DNA of 64,000 bases from Amyelois transitella (taxonomy: Eukaryota > Arthropoda > Insecta > Lepidoptera > Pyralidae). The notes below the pieces were generated by a model, which saw nothing but the letters and a program-made list of their open reading frames with translations, was not told where the DNA came from and searched no databases. The position numbers and the translations under genes are program-made. The stretch lies in the NCBI RefSeq assembly GCF_032362555.1, contig NC_083531.1, positions 1,240,001 through 1,304,000 on the forward strand, read 5' to 3'. Positions 43,217 to 56,147 of this stretch are shown one piece after another (positions within the stretch are counted from its first letter, which is position 1; each line of letters starts with the position of its first letter).

Positions 43217-46200
43217 GTGATTTTTACACCTTGAAATTGATTAGTCTAGTCCCGTGTTTGAGAGAGTCAAGTTCATAACCTATGCAGGTAGACCTAGCCT
43301 ATTTCGGATCATGCTATATGGTGAAGGTGGCTATTCCCTTATTTGCCTATGATGACTTCCATGGGAAGAGAATGGAAGAGGTCCTATTCTGTGGTGTTTG
43401 GAAACTACTAGACTCAATTCGTAAATGTTTATCCGTAACGTAACATATCACATCTAAATCCCTTACGGGTTAGACAGAACCAACGGTCATCAAAAGACTG
43501 AAAGGCTATGTTCAGCTTTTTGGCTAAATGATAGTATTTAAATTTAAAAAGTGACAGGTTGCTAGCCCACCGTAAACCAGAGGAATCGCAAGTTTATAAG
43601 CCTATTCGCTAGTCATCTTTAATATAAGCCTATTCCTTAGTCGTCTTTAACGACGTCCATGGGAAAGATATGGAGTGGTTTTATTCCAAAAAGACCGGTA
43701 ACCACACGGCTTACTACGGCATACTAATAATATAAAGAGAAAAAAAAAAAACGACTGATTTTATGTTATTTGGCAAAGAGACAAATTCTACAGGAATAAC
43801 CTTTCTTCTGGTAATTCCCACGGGAACAGAAAAGTGTCCCACTAGTGTTGTGTATCGATAGTTGAGTAAAAATTATAGTGGGCCTAATGGAAGGAATTTC
43901 TCTAGAAATAAGTAGTGCCCTTGTACTGAGTTTTTCTTAATTTTAAGTTCTATTCTTATTTTTTTTTCCTTGATGTATAAATATATAAATAAATGAATGG
44001 TGCCGTTTGGTTCCCGGCACCAATACAAACAATAATAGGACCACTCCATCTCTTTCCCCTTGGAATCGTAAAAGGCGACTAAGGGATAGGATTACAAACT
44101 TGGGATTCTTTTTTTGGCGATGGGCTAGCAACCTGTCACTATTTGAATCTCAATTCTATCATTAAGCCAAACAGCTGAACGTGGCCATTCTTGTTGATCA
44201 TTTTCGCCAACACTATAATGCCACCGTCACAAATGGCGCTGCCAACCTTCCGGTTATAGGTTGTTCGGAGTGCGCTTTGCGCGAGTTTGCTTTCTAACAG
44301 CGCGCCCTTTCTTGACTCCCATCAAAATGTGAGTTGCGATCAACAGGTGGTTAATTTTATGTGTTTATCTTTGCCAGTGCCTGCCGGTATCCCCCTAACT
44401 GTGGACTACCGCGATCCAGTATGTCACTTCGTGCCGCCGGCCGTCGAGTTTGCGGCTAGACAGAGCCCCGTTGTCAGCACTTGTGAGTTAACCTTTATTC
44501 TGTGAGAGCTTCGCTTTTGGGAACTGAGGATAGTCGGGTAGCTACTTTCGTCCACTATGATAATTGAACTTTCATAAAGAGTTAGTTTTTGTAGTATATG
44601 TTTTTTTAAAAGTAATTGTATGTTTTTGTCTTTATTGCACATAAAAATAACAAATTACAGAACAATTATTGGATTTAGAAGAATATGTACAGTCTCATCC
44701 AGTCAACCAAAATATAAAGAAAATTCCATAATCAAAAATGCAGCTCACATAAAAAGCATTGAGGTTATAATAATCAATTTCTTGTGATAATATTTGTCGT
44801 AAAGACATTACCACGCGTAACAAAAATTTTACAAGACCAACAACAGCTGTTTTTTTACATGCAGTACCGCCGCGTGTGAGTAAAGACGGCAATATAGTGC
44901 AAGTGAGAGGACAATATTTAGCCGCCATTTTGGATGCGTTTCATTATGAAAATAGGTTATACATACACATAACCTATAAACTTTTTTTAACGGTTAAAGA
45001 ATTTTCGCGCGCATTTCTTACAAATAACGAACGAACTTTTTTTTTTTTAATAGCAAAGATTAAATGGCATACATGTAAATTTTTATAGCTGACACAAGCG
45101 AAGCAGCCACGCCTGTGAAGAGGAAACGTGGACGGCCGAAGATAGACAAGAGTAGCCCGGAGTACCTGGCCAATCTCGCTGCCAGAAAACAGGCCAGAGA
45201 TATGGGTGAGTGACTGTAGGAAGTAAAGTTATTAGAGTTATTTATTCCTACAGAAGAGAGAGAGAAGGAGAAAAGAGGAGAGAAATAATCAGTTAAAAAT
45301 CCCTGTATTATTCAACATAAAATTAAGAACATACATACATACATATGGTCACGTCTATATCCCTTATCCCGTGCTTGTAGACAGAGCCAACAGTCTTGAA
45401 GACTAAATGGCCACGTTCAGCTATTTGGCTTAATGATAGAATTGAGATTCAAATAGTGACAGGTTGCTAGCCCATCGCCTAAAAGAGGAATCCCAAGTTT
45501 TTAAGCGTATCCCTTAGTCGCCTTTTACGACATCCATGGGTAAGAGATGGAGTGGTCCTATTCTTTTTTGTATTGGTGCCGGGAACCGCACGGCACTGCC
45601 GTTTGTTCCTACAGAAGAAAGAAGGAGAAAAGAGGGGAGAAATAATCAGTTAAAAATCCCTATATTATTCAACATAAAATTAAGAACATCCAACAATATA
45701 AATTATTTTTGACATTTCTCCCAACAAACAACATCATGGCAACCGTTGCTATGGCGTATACCAATATGGTTGCCTACAGTGACACTGACGGCCTCTGTGG
45801 CGCAGCGGTGGTACGCTTGTCTGTGACACCGGTGGTCCCGGGTTCGAATCCCGGCCAGGGCATGATGAGAAAAGAACTTTTTCCGATTGGCCTTGGTCTT
45901 GGATGTTTGTCTATATAAGTATTTATTATAAAATATAGTATCGTTGAGTTAGTATCTCGTAACACAAGTCTCGAACTTACTTCGTGGCTAACTCAATCTG
46001 TGTAATTTGTCCTGTATATTTTTATTTATTTATCTGTGGCGCAGCGGTGGTACGCTTGTCTGTGACACCGGTGGTCCCGGGTTCGAATACCGGTCAGGGC
46101 ATGATGAGAAAATAACTTTCCGATTGGCCTGGGTCTTGGATGTTTGTCTATATAAGTATTTTAAAATATAGTATCGTTGATTTAGTATCTCGTAACACAA

Positions 46201-49200
46201 GTCTCGAACTTACTTCGAGGTTAACTCAATCTGTGTAATTTGTCCCGTATATATTTATATTTATTTATTTATATTGTATTGTGAAAAAGACGAACGTATC
46301 TTGATAAAATTAAGGACGTCCTGGTAAAGGGTCAGGTCAAAAGTACCCGAAACCGCCGAGCTTGCATGAAGAGAGTTATGAATGTGGATGAAGTGAAGGA
46401 AGTATGCAGAGATCGTGGCAAGTGGAAAGAGGTCGTCTCTGCCTACCCCTCCGGGAAAGAGGCGTGATTTTATGTATGTACCTCCATATGTATGTATTGT
46501 GAAAAATATATAAATTTGGTCAGTCTTGAAAAAAAGGCCACGTGCTGTATGCCTTAATGTTGGAATTGAGATTTAAAACGTTCAATTCAAAATTCGTAGT
46601 AACAGCCCATCACCTTAAAGAAGAATCCCAAATTTATTACCCTATTCGCCGAATTCCAAAATTCCTGTAAAAGAGAGGGAGTGGTCCGTGATTCTTAAGT
46701 GCCGAGAACCACACGGCAAAAAATGATTGTACATCCGTAAATAATACAGTTTATCTGTGTAGTTCTTGCTCTTACTACTCGTATTACTAACGAAGCCTAC
46801 GAATTACGAAATAGTTTTCGAAATTACTCCCAACACATTCAGCTGGATGGTTTAATGATGGGATCGGTATTCAAATAGTGATAGCCCATCGGCTAGCAAC
46901 GTGTCACTATTTGAATACCGATCAAGAGTGCCTCAAAGCAGAATCTCAAGTTAAGAAGCCCTTTCCCTTTTTACAATGTGCACGCGATGAGAAGCAGTTG
47001 GCACGCAGTATGTTTCTGCTTTGCCATTAGACCAGCATAGAAAACTTCAATGTAGTTACTTACCTATTAAAATTATCTTTTTTTTCAGCTGCCGTTATGA
47101 ACCGCACTCCTACAAGCGATTCCGGGGAGAAACGAAAGCGCGGACGGCCTAGAGTCGACAAGACTAGCCCCGAGTATTTGGAGAGGAAGCGACTCCGAGA
47201 GCAAGGTAAGTTATTGTACCGAATCAGTAGGTAGCCGTTAGGCACATGGTCCTTCGAGCCGGATTCATATCCGGCTCGAAGGACCATGGGGGGTTTTTCG
47301 CTTTAACCTTTTGTTGCTAAAGTAAAAATTAAATAATAACTGGTTTAAATCTAATTTTGATTGAAAAAGATTGTGGAGTTAAAACTGTAGTCGCTTCGTA
47401 TAAAAACCTGACTTACGCAATACAGGGTCATAGTCACAGGCTTACGCCGAGTTCCTCTCTAGAAAGATGAAAACTTAATTCGGTTTGTATAGAAATAGAT
47501 TTATTTTCAAAGTAGGATACAATGTATCGCTTGATGACATCAACATAAGTATATCTACTACCGCTCCCAAAGCGCATGTAAAGAAGAAGCGGCGGAACAA
47601 ACTACACTGCAGCATTTTCACCGAGCGTCAATTTACAAAATGGTTGAATACCAGAATATTGGTTGAGCCGTTTTTCTTTGCGTCAAGTTTATATAATTTA
47701 TGTGTATTTAGTGCCGTGTGGCTTCCGGCACCAATAGAAAAAAGAATAGGACCACCCCATCTCTTTCCAATGGATGTCGTAAAAGGCGACTAAGGGATAG
47801 TCTTATAAACTTGGGATTCTTCTTTTAGGCGATGGGCAACCTGTCACTATTTGAATCTCAATTCTATCTAAAAGCCAAATAGCTGAACGTGACCTATCGA
47901 GTCTTTTCTAGACTGTTGGCTCCGTCTATCCCGCAAGGGATATAGGCGTGATTATATGCATGTATGTGTATGTGTATTCAATTCACATAAAATTTGTTTC
48001 AGAAGCCCTTGAAAGGAAAGCGAAAAGAGAGTACAAGCGACGCGGCGCAGGCGGTGAGTCATTCTCCATACTAACCCATACAATAGTAACCGTTTTTTAT
48101 GTGTGACTAACATTTTGTACATAATACACATACATACACGAGTTCATTACATTCGACACCATATCAAGTTAACCGGAATGGAACTCTATGACGCTGTTAA
48201 AGAGGCGAATTTGCAGTGAATTTAAAAGGTAGTTTGATGTGCTGTTGAATGTAAGAAAGTGACGCGTTATTTTTGGAGGTTAATTGCAATTTTTATCGTG
48301 ATATTAGATATAGGATTTAAAAGACACATATTCACTTTTAAAGCTAGTGAAAATTAAAGTCTGTGTTATTTTGACTTAGTGTAAAATAGGTATATCCACA
48401 GTATTGTGTCATTAATAGCAAAAGGTTTTTTGCAAAACATCACAATTATATTATTTAAATTGTCTAAGATATTTTTTTTTTATTTTATACTCAGGAATTA
48501 TTATTTATTGGCTCAATATGGTAAGAGTAAGATCGTAGAAAATTAACTCGACCATAGTTTTAGAAGTTCGTAGTGACAAACAGACTACTGCACAGCAAAA
48601 TTTTGCTCTTTAAAGAGTAAATGCGGATTTTAATTCCTAAATTTTTTCTTTATTTTTGCGAAAGAGAAATGAAAAAGATAAAACTCGAGTCCAGGGTTTA
48701 GAATTTTTTTTATTTATACAGAATTATGTGATTAATCAAGAATTTAAATTTAAAAAAGTATATATGTAGTATTTTTTTCCAAATTATTTGTCTTAACGAA
48801 TATACATTTTTAATAGCGCGGCCAATCAGCAACGCCGGCCTTAAAGTTTCGACGCGAATTAAAAAATTAAATGCGAGTAGACAAGTTGGAAAAAATAAAA
48901 CCTCCACGCTTAGAAAGATGGCGCCAAAAATGACAGCTGTCAGAAAGGTCGGCGACAAAAAAGTCGTGATAAGAAGAAATGCGAAATTCATAAAGCGGAA
49001 AGGTAAAAGAAAAGAATGTTCGTTGTGCATGATTGTAGTTAGATATTAATATTTGAACGGCTCTAAGAACGATGGAGGAACAAATTTTAGAAATCGAATG
49101 TTTTATTTGTTATTACGTGCGTACAAAGATGTCTCTTAATTACCTATATCAGCAGTTTAACATTAAGTTGTTACGAGCTGTCGAATTGTATTGAAACAAA

Positions 49201-52200
49201 GAGGATTATTATATGTATGAATTATAGAACAGTATTGTTGTAATCTTTTTATTTTTCTGAATTTAATACTGGCTGTTTAGAAAACAATAAAGATTAAAAA
49301 TATATTTGCGCCAGTATTGTACGTACACATAGTATTTGTTTTATTTTTCATAGCTAATGGTTATTTTCTGCCATGTACTTTTTGTTCATTTGATTTGATA
49401 TATTTTTGAAATCAGAGATATCCATTGTTCTTATTTTGAATGGTAAATGAATGTTGAATCAGTAGGTAGGTATGATACAAAAATGAAATATAATTTTGGC
49501 ATTTCGGGTTTTATTATATTATATCGCAGATTTGACTTTTTTTATAAGCATGAATTATATGTTGATGGAGCTTTTTATGTGAAATAAATTTTTGATTAAA
49601 CATATTATCTTAATGCTAGGTGTAGTATAATATATTTTATATATAAATAAATGTAAAAGTGGATGCTTATTTATGAAATATAAATTTTGCAGGTACTTTT
49701 TACTTAAGTAGTAAGAATATTTTAAAAATATTTATAAATAAGAGAATGATATCTTTTTATCTAAATATGTAATTGAGTTATTTCGATTAAAAAAAGGCTT
49801 TAAATTATAAAACTAATTCCTCCATAATGAACAGAAATCAAACATTTTCACAAGTTTCTATTCTAAGTGTGTTCAAATCGAGTAATAATTTTTGTCGAGT
49901 CAATGTCATAAATTCATTATTTTTTTTTATTTTTATGGACTAATCATGTAATTATATACGTCTATTAAAATGTTTATAATTTTAAACTTATTGAGAAACA
50001 CCTATACTATGTTCAGAATATTTTTTTGCATGCGGGTAGTATAAAAAGTAAACGTAGTTGCTTTAGTTTTAAATATGATGACATTTAATTAATTTTTATT
50101 CTTTAATTGTTCAAAGTAGTTAGACTTAATTATATTTTGATATAGCTGTGAACGTGACATTTGAGCTTTTAAAAAATAGTATTTATCACGTAAGGAACAA
50201 AGTTCTGTCTTCTTCCATCGGCTTATAGTACATTCTCACCTCTATGGAGTCCTTTCCGTAGGGGTTTCTTCATATTCAAGTCTTATATATTTCTTCATTC
50301 ACACTCCAAGCTCCTGCTTGGAGTGTGAATTTTGATCATGGATACTGGATTGGGTGAGTCAGGTTTTTACACGAAGCGACTCCCCCGAAGCGACTCCTCT
50401 GCAACGGAATCTTACCCATTGTGGGCCATGATTACACATCCAGTTGCCCGAATGTGCAGGTTTCCTCACGATCTTTTCAATCAAACAACTAATGTACCTA
50501 CATAACTGAAATGAGTCATGGGTAAATAGCCGGGGTAGGATTTGAACCTAAGGCCTCCACGCGAATCACTCACTGATTTTAGCCGGGCAACTTAACCGTT
50601 CGACCACTGAAGATCTCTAAAAGTTCTGCCTGTAGAACTATTAATAATTACTATATGCCATCACTATATGTTAAAACAATGTCAATACAAAAAAGAATAG
50701 GACCACACCATCTCTTTCCCATGGATGTCGTAAAAGGCGACTGAGGGATAGGTAGGCTTACAAACTTGGGTTTTTTTTTAGGCGATGGGCTAGCGACCTG
50801 TCACTATTTGAATCTTAATTCTATCATTTAGCTAAATAGTTGAACGTGGCCATTCAGTCAGTTTACCCCGCAAGGGATATAGACGTGACCATAATTATGT
50901 ACATATGTATGTAAAAAACCCGACATTTGTGATGGTCTTAACATACACCATAAAAAATTGGGTGAGTCAGGTTTTTGTACGAAGCGACTCCCGTCTGACC
51001 TCCGCAACCTTTGCAGGGGAATCTCACCCGTATTGGATCGATCATGGTTACACCATCCAATTGCCTGAATGTGCAGGTTTGATCACGATGTTTTCCCTTC
51101 GCCGTAAGAGCATTAGTTAGTATTCAAACTAATGTACATAACTTCGAAAATAGTCATTGGTACATGGACCAGGTGGGATTCGAACCTGAGCCTTTCTGCG
51201 CATCACGCATTATAACCGGGCACCTTACCTATTCGACCGACGGCGTTCAAAATCTTGTTTCAATTCAGAAGGCAATGATTATAATGAATTTGATTAATAC
51301 AACATTTCACAGTGTTATAGAACATTATTATTATTTTTTTTTTTATTTGATTTTGATTTATCTACTTATTTGATTTTATTGAAAATTGTATATGGATCTT
51401 TTTTACATACATACATATATAAAATAAAATCACGCCTCTTTCCCGGAGGGGTACGCAGAGACTACCTCTTTCCACTTGCCACGATCTCTGCATACTTCCT
51501 TCGCTTCATCCACATTCATAACTCGCTTCATGCAAGTTCGACGGATCTTTTTTGTCTGAAATAAATGAATTTTTATTATTTATTTATTTATATTATTTAT
51601 AATTTCAGATTCGGCCGCCTCTTCGTCTGCCGGGGACACGCCGAGAGTCAAACGTAAATATACCAAAAGGAATCCGAACGCTAAGAAGAATGACTCTGTA
51701 AGTAACTTTAATTTAAATCATCCTTTGAACTATAAGCTTGTAGTATTAACTGCTCCGTTAAACTATTGGTGTACCGTTTCATACAAACATACATATGGTC
51801 ACGTCTATATCCCTTGTGGAGTAGACAGAGCTAATAGAATTGAAAAGACTGAATGGAATGTTCAGCTGTTTGGCTTAATGATAGAATTGAGGTGCCGTGT
51901 GGTTCCCGGCACCAATACAAAAAAGAATAGGACCACTCCATCTCTTTCCCGTGGATGTCGTAAAAGGCGACTAAGGGATAGGCTTACAAACTTGGGATTC
52001 TTTTTTTAGGCGATGGGCTAGCAACCTGTCACTAGTTGAATCTCAATTCTATCGTTAAGCCAAATAGCTGAACGTGGTCATTCAGTCTTTTCAAGACTGT
52101 TGGCTCTGTCTACCCCGCAAGGGATATAGACGTGACTATATGTATGTATGTATAGAATTGAGATTCAAATAGTGACAGGTTGCTAGCCCATCGCCTAAAA

Positions 52201-54266
52201 GAAGAATCTCAAGTTTATAAGCGTAATCCTTAATCGCCTTTTACGACATCCATGGGAAAGAGATGAAGTGAAGTGTTTTCTATTATTATTTTTTATATAA
52301 ATAATGGAGAATGTGAAAAAAAATCGCGGAAAATTATTCATACTAGAGGGCTTCAGTGACGCCCAAAATCGGGGAAAATTATTCACCCTTGAGGGCTTCG
52401 ATGACGCCCAAAATAACTATTCCACGCGGACGAAGTCGCGGGCGCAGCTAGTTATAAATACTTATGTTTGTTTTCTCTTTTTTTTTCCAACAGACACCAT
52501 CGACAGACCGCGTCAAAGGGAAGCGGGGCAGGCCGCGTAAAGTGGACCAGACCAACAGGCAGATGGAGCAAGCGAGTGAGTTGATACATACATACATACA
52601 TATGATCACGTCTATATCCCTTGCGGGGTAGACAGAGCCAACAGTCTTGAAAAGACTGAATGGCCACGTTCAGCTATTTGGCTTAATGATAGAACCGAGA
52701 TTCAAATAGTGACAGGTTGCTAGCCCATCGCCTAAAAGAGGAATCCTAAGTTAATAAGCCTAATCTTAAGTTTATAAGTGAGTTGATGTTCATTACAAAA
52801 TGGATGATATCGTCATTTGAATGAACTTGAGGGCATGAGTTTGCCTGCAAATAAGTTTTTTAAAAATTCGAAATTTACGCGGACGAAGTCGCGGGCAACA
52901 GCTAGTATAAATATACTTCTTCAAGTAAATACATATAGTTCACATCTATCTATCTATACTAATATTCGTAAAGCTGAAGAGTTTGTTTGTTTGAACGCGG
53001 CTAATCTCAGGAATTGAACTGGTTCGAATTGAGACCGCGTCAAAGGGAAACGGGACAGGACGCGAAAAGTGGATCAGATGAAAAATTCAAAATTTTTATT
53101 CATTATTATGTAAGGATACTTCATATCGCTTAATAATTGTCAAAACTGTTAGTTTCACAACATTGGTTGACGTCAAATGAATTACTTAAAAACTAAGTTT
53201 ACTGCCGCTTCCAAGGCGTCAGTGCAATAGAAGCGGTAACAAACTGCACTGCAGCATTTTCTTCAACAACGTCAACTTCACAAATATCCAAACATAGAAT
53301 AGAATGTGGACGAGAGAATACATTGGTCAAATGTTTTATTTTCAAATTAGGATATATGGTGTCGCTTATTGACATCAAAATAAGTATACTATATGGCAAC
53401 AAAGCAAACAGTCTTTAAAAAGACTAAAAGACCCTCAATAAGTACATACATACATATAGTCACGTCTATATCCCTTGCGGGGTAGACAGAGCCAACAGTC
53501 TTGAAAAGACTGATCGGCCACGTTCAGCTGTTTGGCTTATTGATAGAGTATTGAGATGGAAATAGTGACAGGTTGCTAGCTCATCGCCTAAAAAAAAACC
53601 AAGTTTATAATCCTATCCCTTGGTCGCCTTTTACGACATCCATGGAAAAGAGATGGAGTGGTCCTATTCTTTTTTATATTGGTGCCGGGTACCACACGGC
53701 ACGTTAATTAGAAATAGATTTATAATACGATATTTTCAAATTACGATATATGGTGTCGCTTATTGACGTCAAAATAACTTAAGTACCTATACTATGTGAC
53801 TATACTCGCCGTGTGGTTATATAGGTACCTATAGCAATAAAAAAAGAATAGGACCACTCCATCTCGTTCCCATGGATGTCGTAAAAGGCGACTAAGGGAT
53901 AGGCTCACAAACTTGGGAGACTACATCTTTCATCTTCATCCACATTCATAACTCACTTCATGCACGCTCGGCGGTTTCGGGTACTCTTGACCTGACCCTT
54001 TACCACGGACGTCTTTAATTTGATCAAGATACGTTCGTCTAGGTCTTCCCACATTTTTTTGCCACATGACAGCTAGTTGATAAACAAAAATGTTTTTAAA
54101 TGTCTATAATATAAACTTGGGATTCTTTTTTAGGCGATGGGCTAGCAACCTGTCACTATTTGAATCTCAATTCTATCATTAAGCTAAATAGCTGAACGTG
54201 GCCATTCAGTCTTTTCAAGACTGTTGGCTCTGTCTGCCCCACAAGGGATATAGACGTGATCATATG

Positions 54267-54357
<91 letters not shown>

Positions 54358-55682
54358 TGCCGTGTGGTTCCCAGCACCAATAGCAAAAGAATAGGACCAC
54401 TCCATTCCCATGGATGTCGTAAAAGGCGACTAAAGGATAATCTAATCACCTCTATATCACTTGCGGGTGTGACAGAGCCAAGAACATGGAAAAGACTGTT
54501 ATATTTACATATGTTTTTTGTCTCAGAAATACGCGTGAGAAGCAACCTGATGCCGATCAACACGGAACCGATCACAGTGGACAGCGATGAGGAGCCCGAC
54601 CTTGGTGAGTTCTTCTCTATCTATACTAATATTATAAAGCTGAAGAGTTTGTTTGTTTGTTTGTTTGAACGCGCTAATCTCAGGAATCAATGGTTCGAAT
54701 GTTTGTTTGAAGGCGCTAATCTCAGGAACTAATGGTTCGAATGTTTGTTTGAACGCGCTAATCTCAGGAACTAATGGTTCGAATGTTTGTTTGAACGCGC
54801 TAATCTCAGGAACTAATGGTTCGAATGTTTGTTTGAACGCGCTCATCTCAGGAACTAATGGTTCGAATGTTTGTTTGAACGCGCTCATCTCAGGAACTAA
54901 TGGTACTCACTAAGTTCAAGTTTGGTAGATAGATAGACTCTTTATAGCACCATAAGAAAAAGAGAAACAGAAAAAAAAAACACAGGTAATAAGGTACAAA
55001 GGCGGACTTAACGCTAAAGCAATCTCTTCCAGTCAACCTTAGGGTGGGAGGAAATTAAAAAGGTGATTGGCGCAGTACATCTATTCATATCACTACATAG
55101 TATAAAACAAAGTCGCTATTTTAGTCTGTTTGTCTGTATGCTTAAATCTTTAAAATTACGCAATGGATTTTGATGCGGTTTTTTGTAACAGGTAGAGTGA
55201 TTCAAGAGGAAGGTTTTGATGTATAATAACATTTATAATTATGCACCCGTGCGAAGCCGGGGCGGGTCGCTAGTATGTAATAAAACAGTAAATATATTTT
55301 GTCTGTACATTTAGTATTTTTGACTGAAATGGATAGAGAAACACTTAGAATGAATAATAGAAAGCAAAAATTTTTTTTTTTAATTTCTTGTCTGTCTGTC
55401 TGTATGTATGATCACGCTTATCTCCGAAAGTACTGAACCGATTTACTTAAAACTTTCACAAATTGCTTTGTTTTAATTCACCAAAACATTTAAAGTTTGT
55501 TTCATCAAAATCGGTTCCCTAAAAAAAAGTTATCGTCATTTGAATGAACTTAAGGCATGAGTTTGCCTGCAAATAAGTTTGCGGAATAATTCGAATTGAA
55601 TTGAAGCGAATTGATCATGGGTTAGACAGATACCCAAAACTGGAAGATCACGTTTGGCTCAATGGCTTAGGAGGATTCATTA

Positions 55683-55732
<50 letters not shown>

Positions 55733-56115
55733 CAGTTAGGCTTAATGATAGAATTGAGATTCCAAAAAGTGACAGAATAATCACCCATCGCCTTAAAGAA
55801 GAATCTTAAGTTTATAAGCCTATCCCTTAGTCGCCATTTACGACATCCATGGGAACGGAGAGATGCGAGTGGTCCTATTCTATTTCTATTGGTGCCGGTA
55901 ACCACACGGCACATTACATTATATATATTTTTTTTTACAGGTTCCCCGAGCCAAGCTTCAGACTCGCTCAGTCTCGACGAAAATTTGCGTGCGTTGAGAC
56001 ACATACACGAGAAATACGCAAACATTGACAAAGTGAGTGGCCGTTTTACATCGTCTATACCGATTGCGGTGTAGACGGAGCCTAGTCAGTCGAATAGTGA
56101 AAAATTAAAATTCAC

Positions 56116-56147
<32 letters not shown>

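Noticed and set aside
45790..46110. Possible tRNA genes
   Set aside because: Box A and B are present, but the sequence repeats with a fixed non-tRNA body, has no proper acceptor stem and occurs several times: tRNA-derived SINEs.
52304..52540. 78-codon plus-strand frame
   Set aside because: Runs through an RTE-like repeat before entering exon 8; only 52494-52575 is supported as coding.
54156..54575. Open frames of Tyr-Ile repeats on both strands
   Set aside because: Translation of the (AT)n microsatellite and SINE tails, with no gene context.
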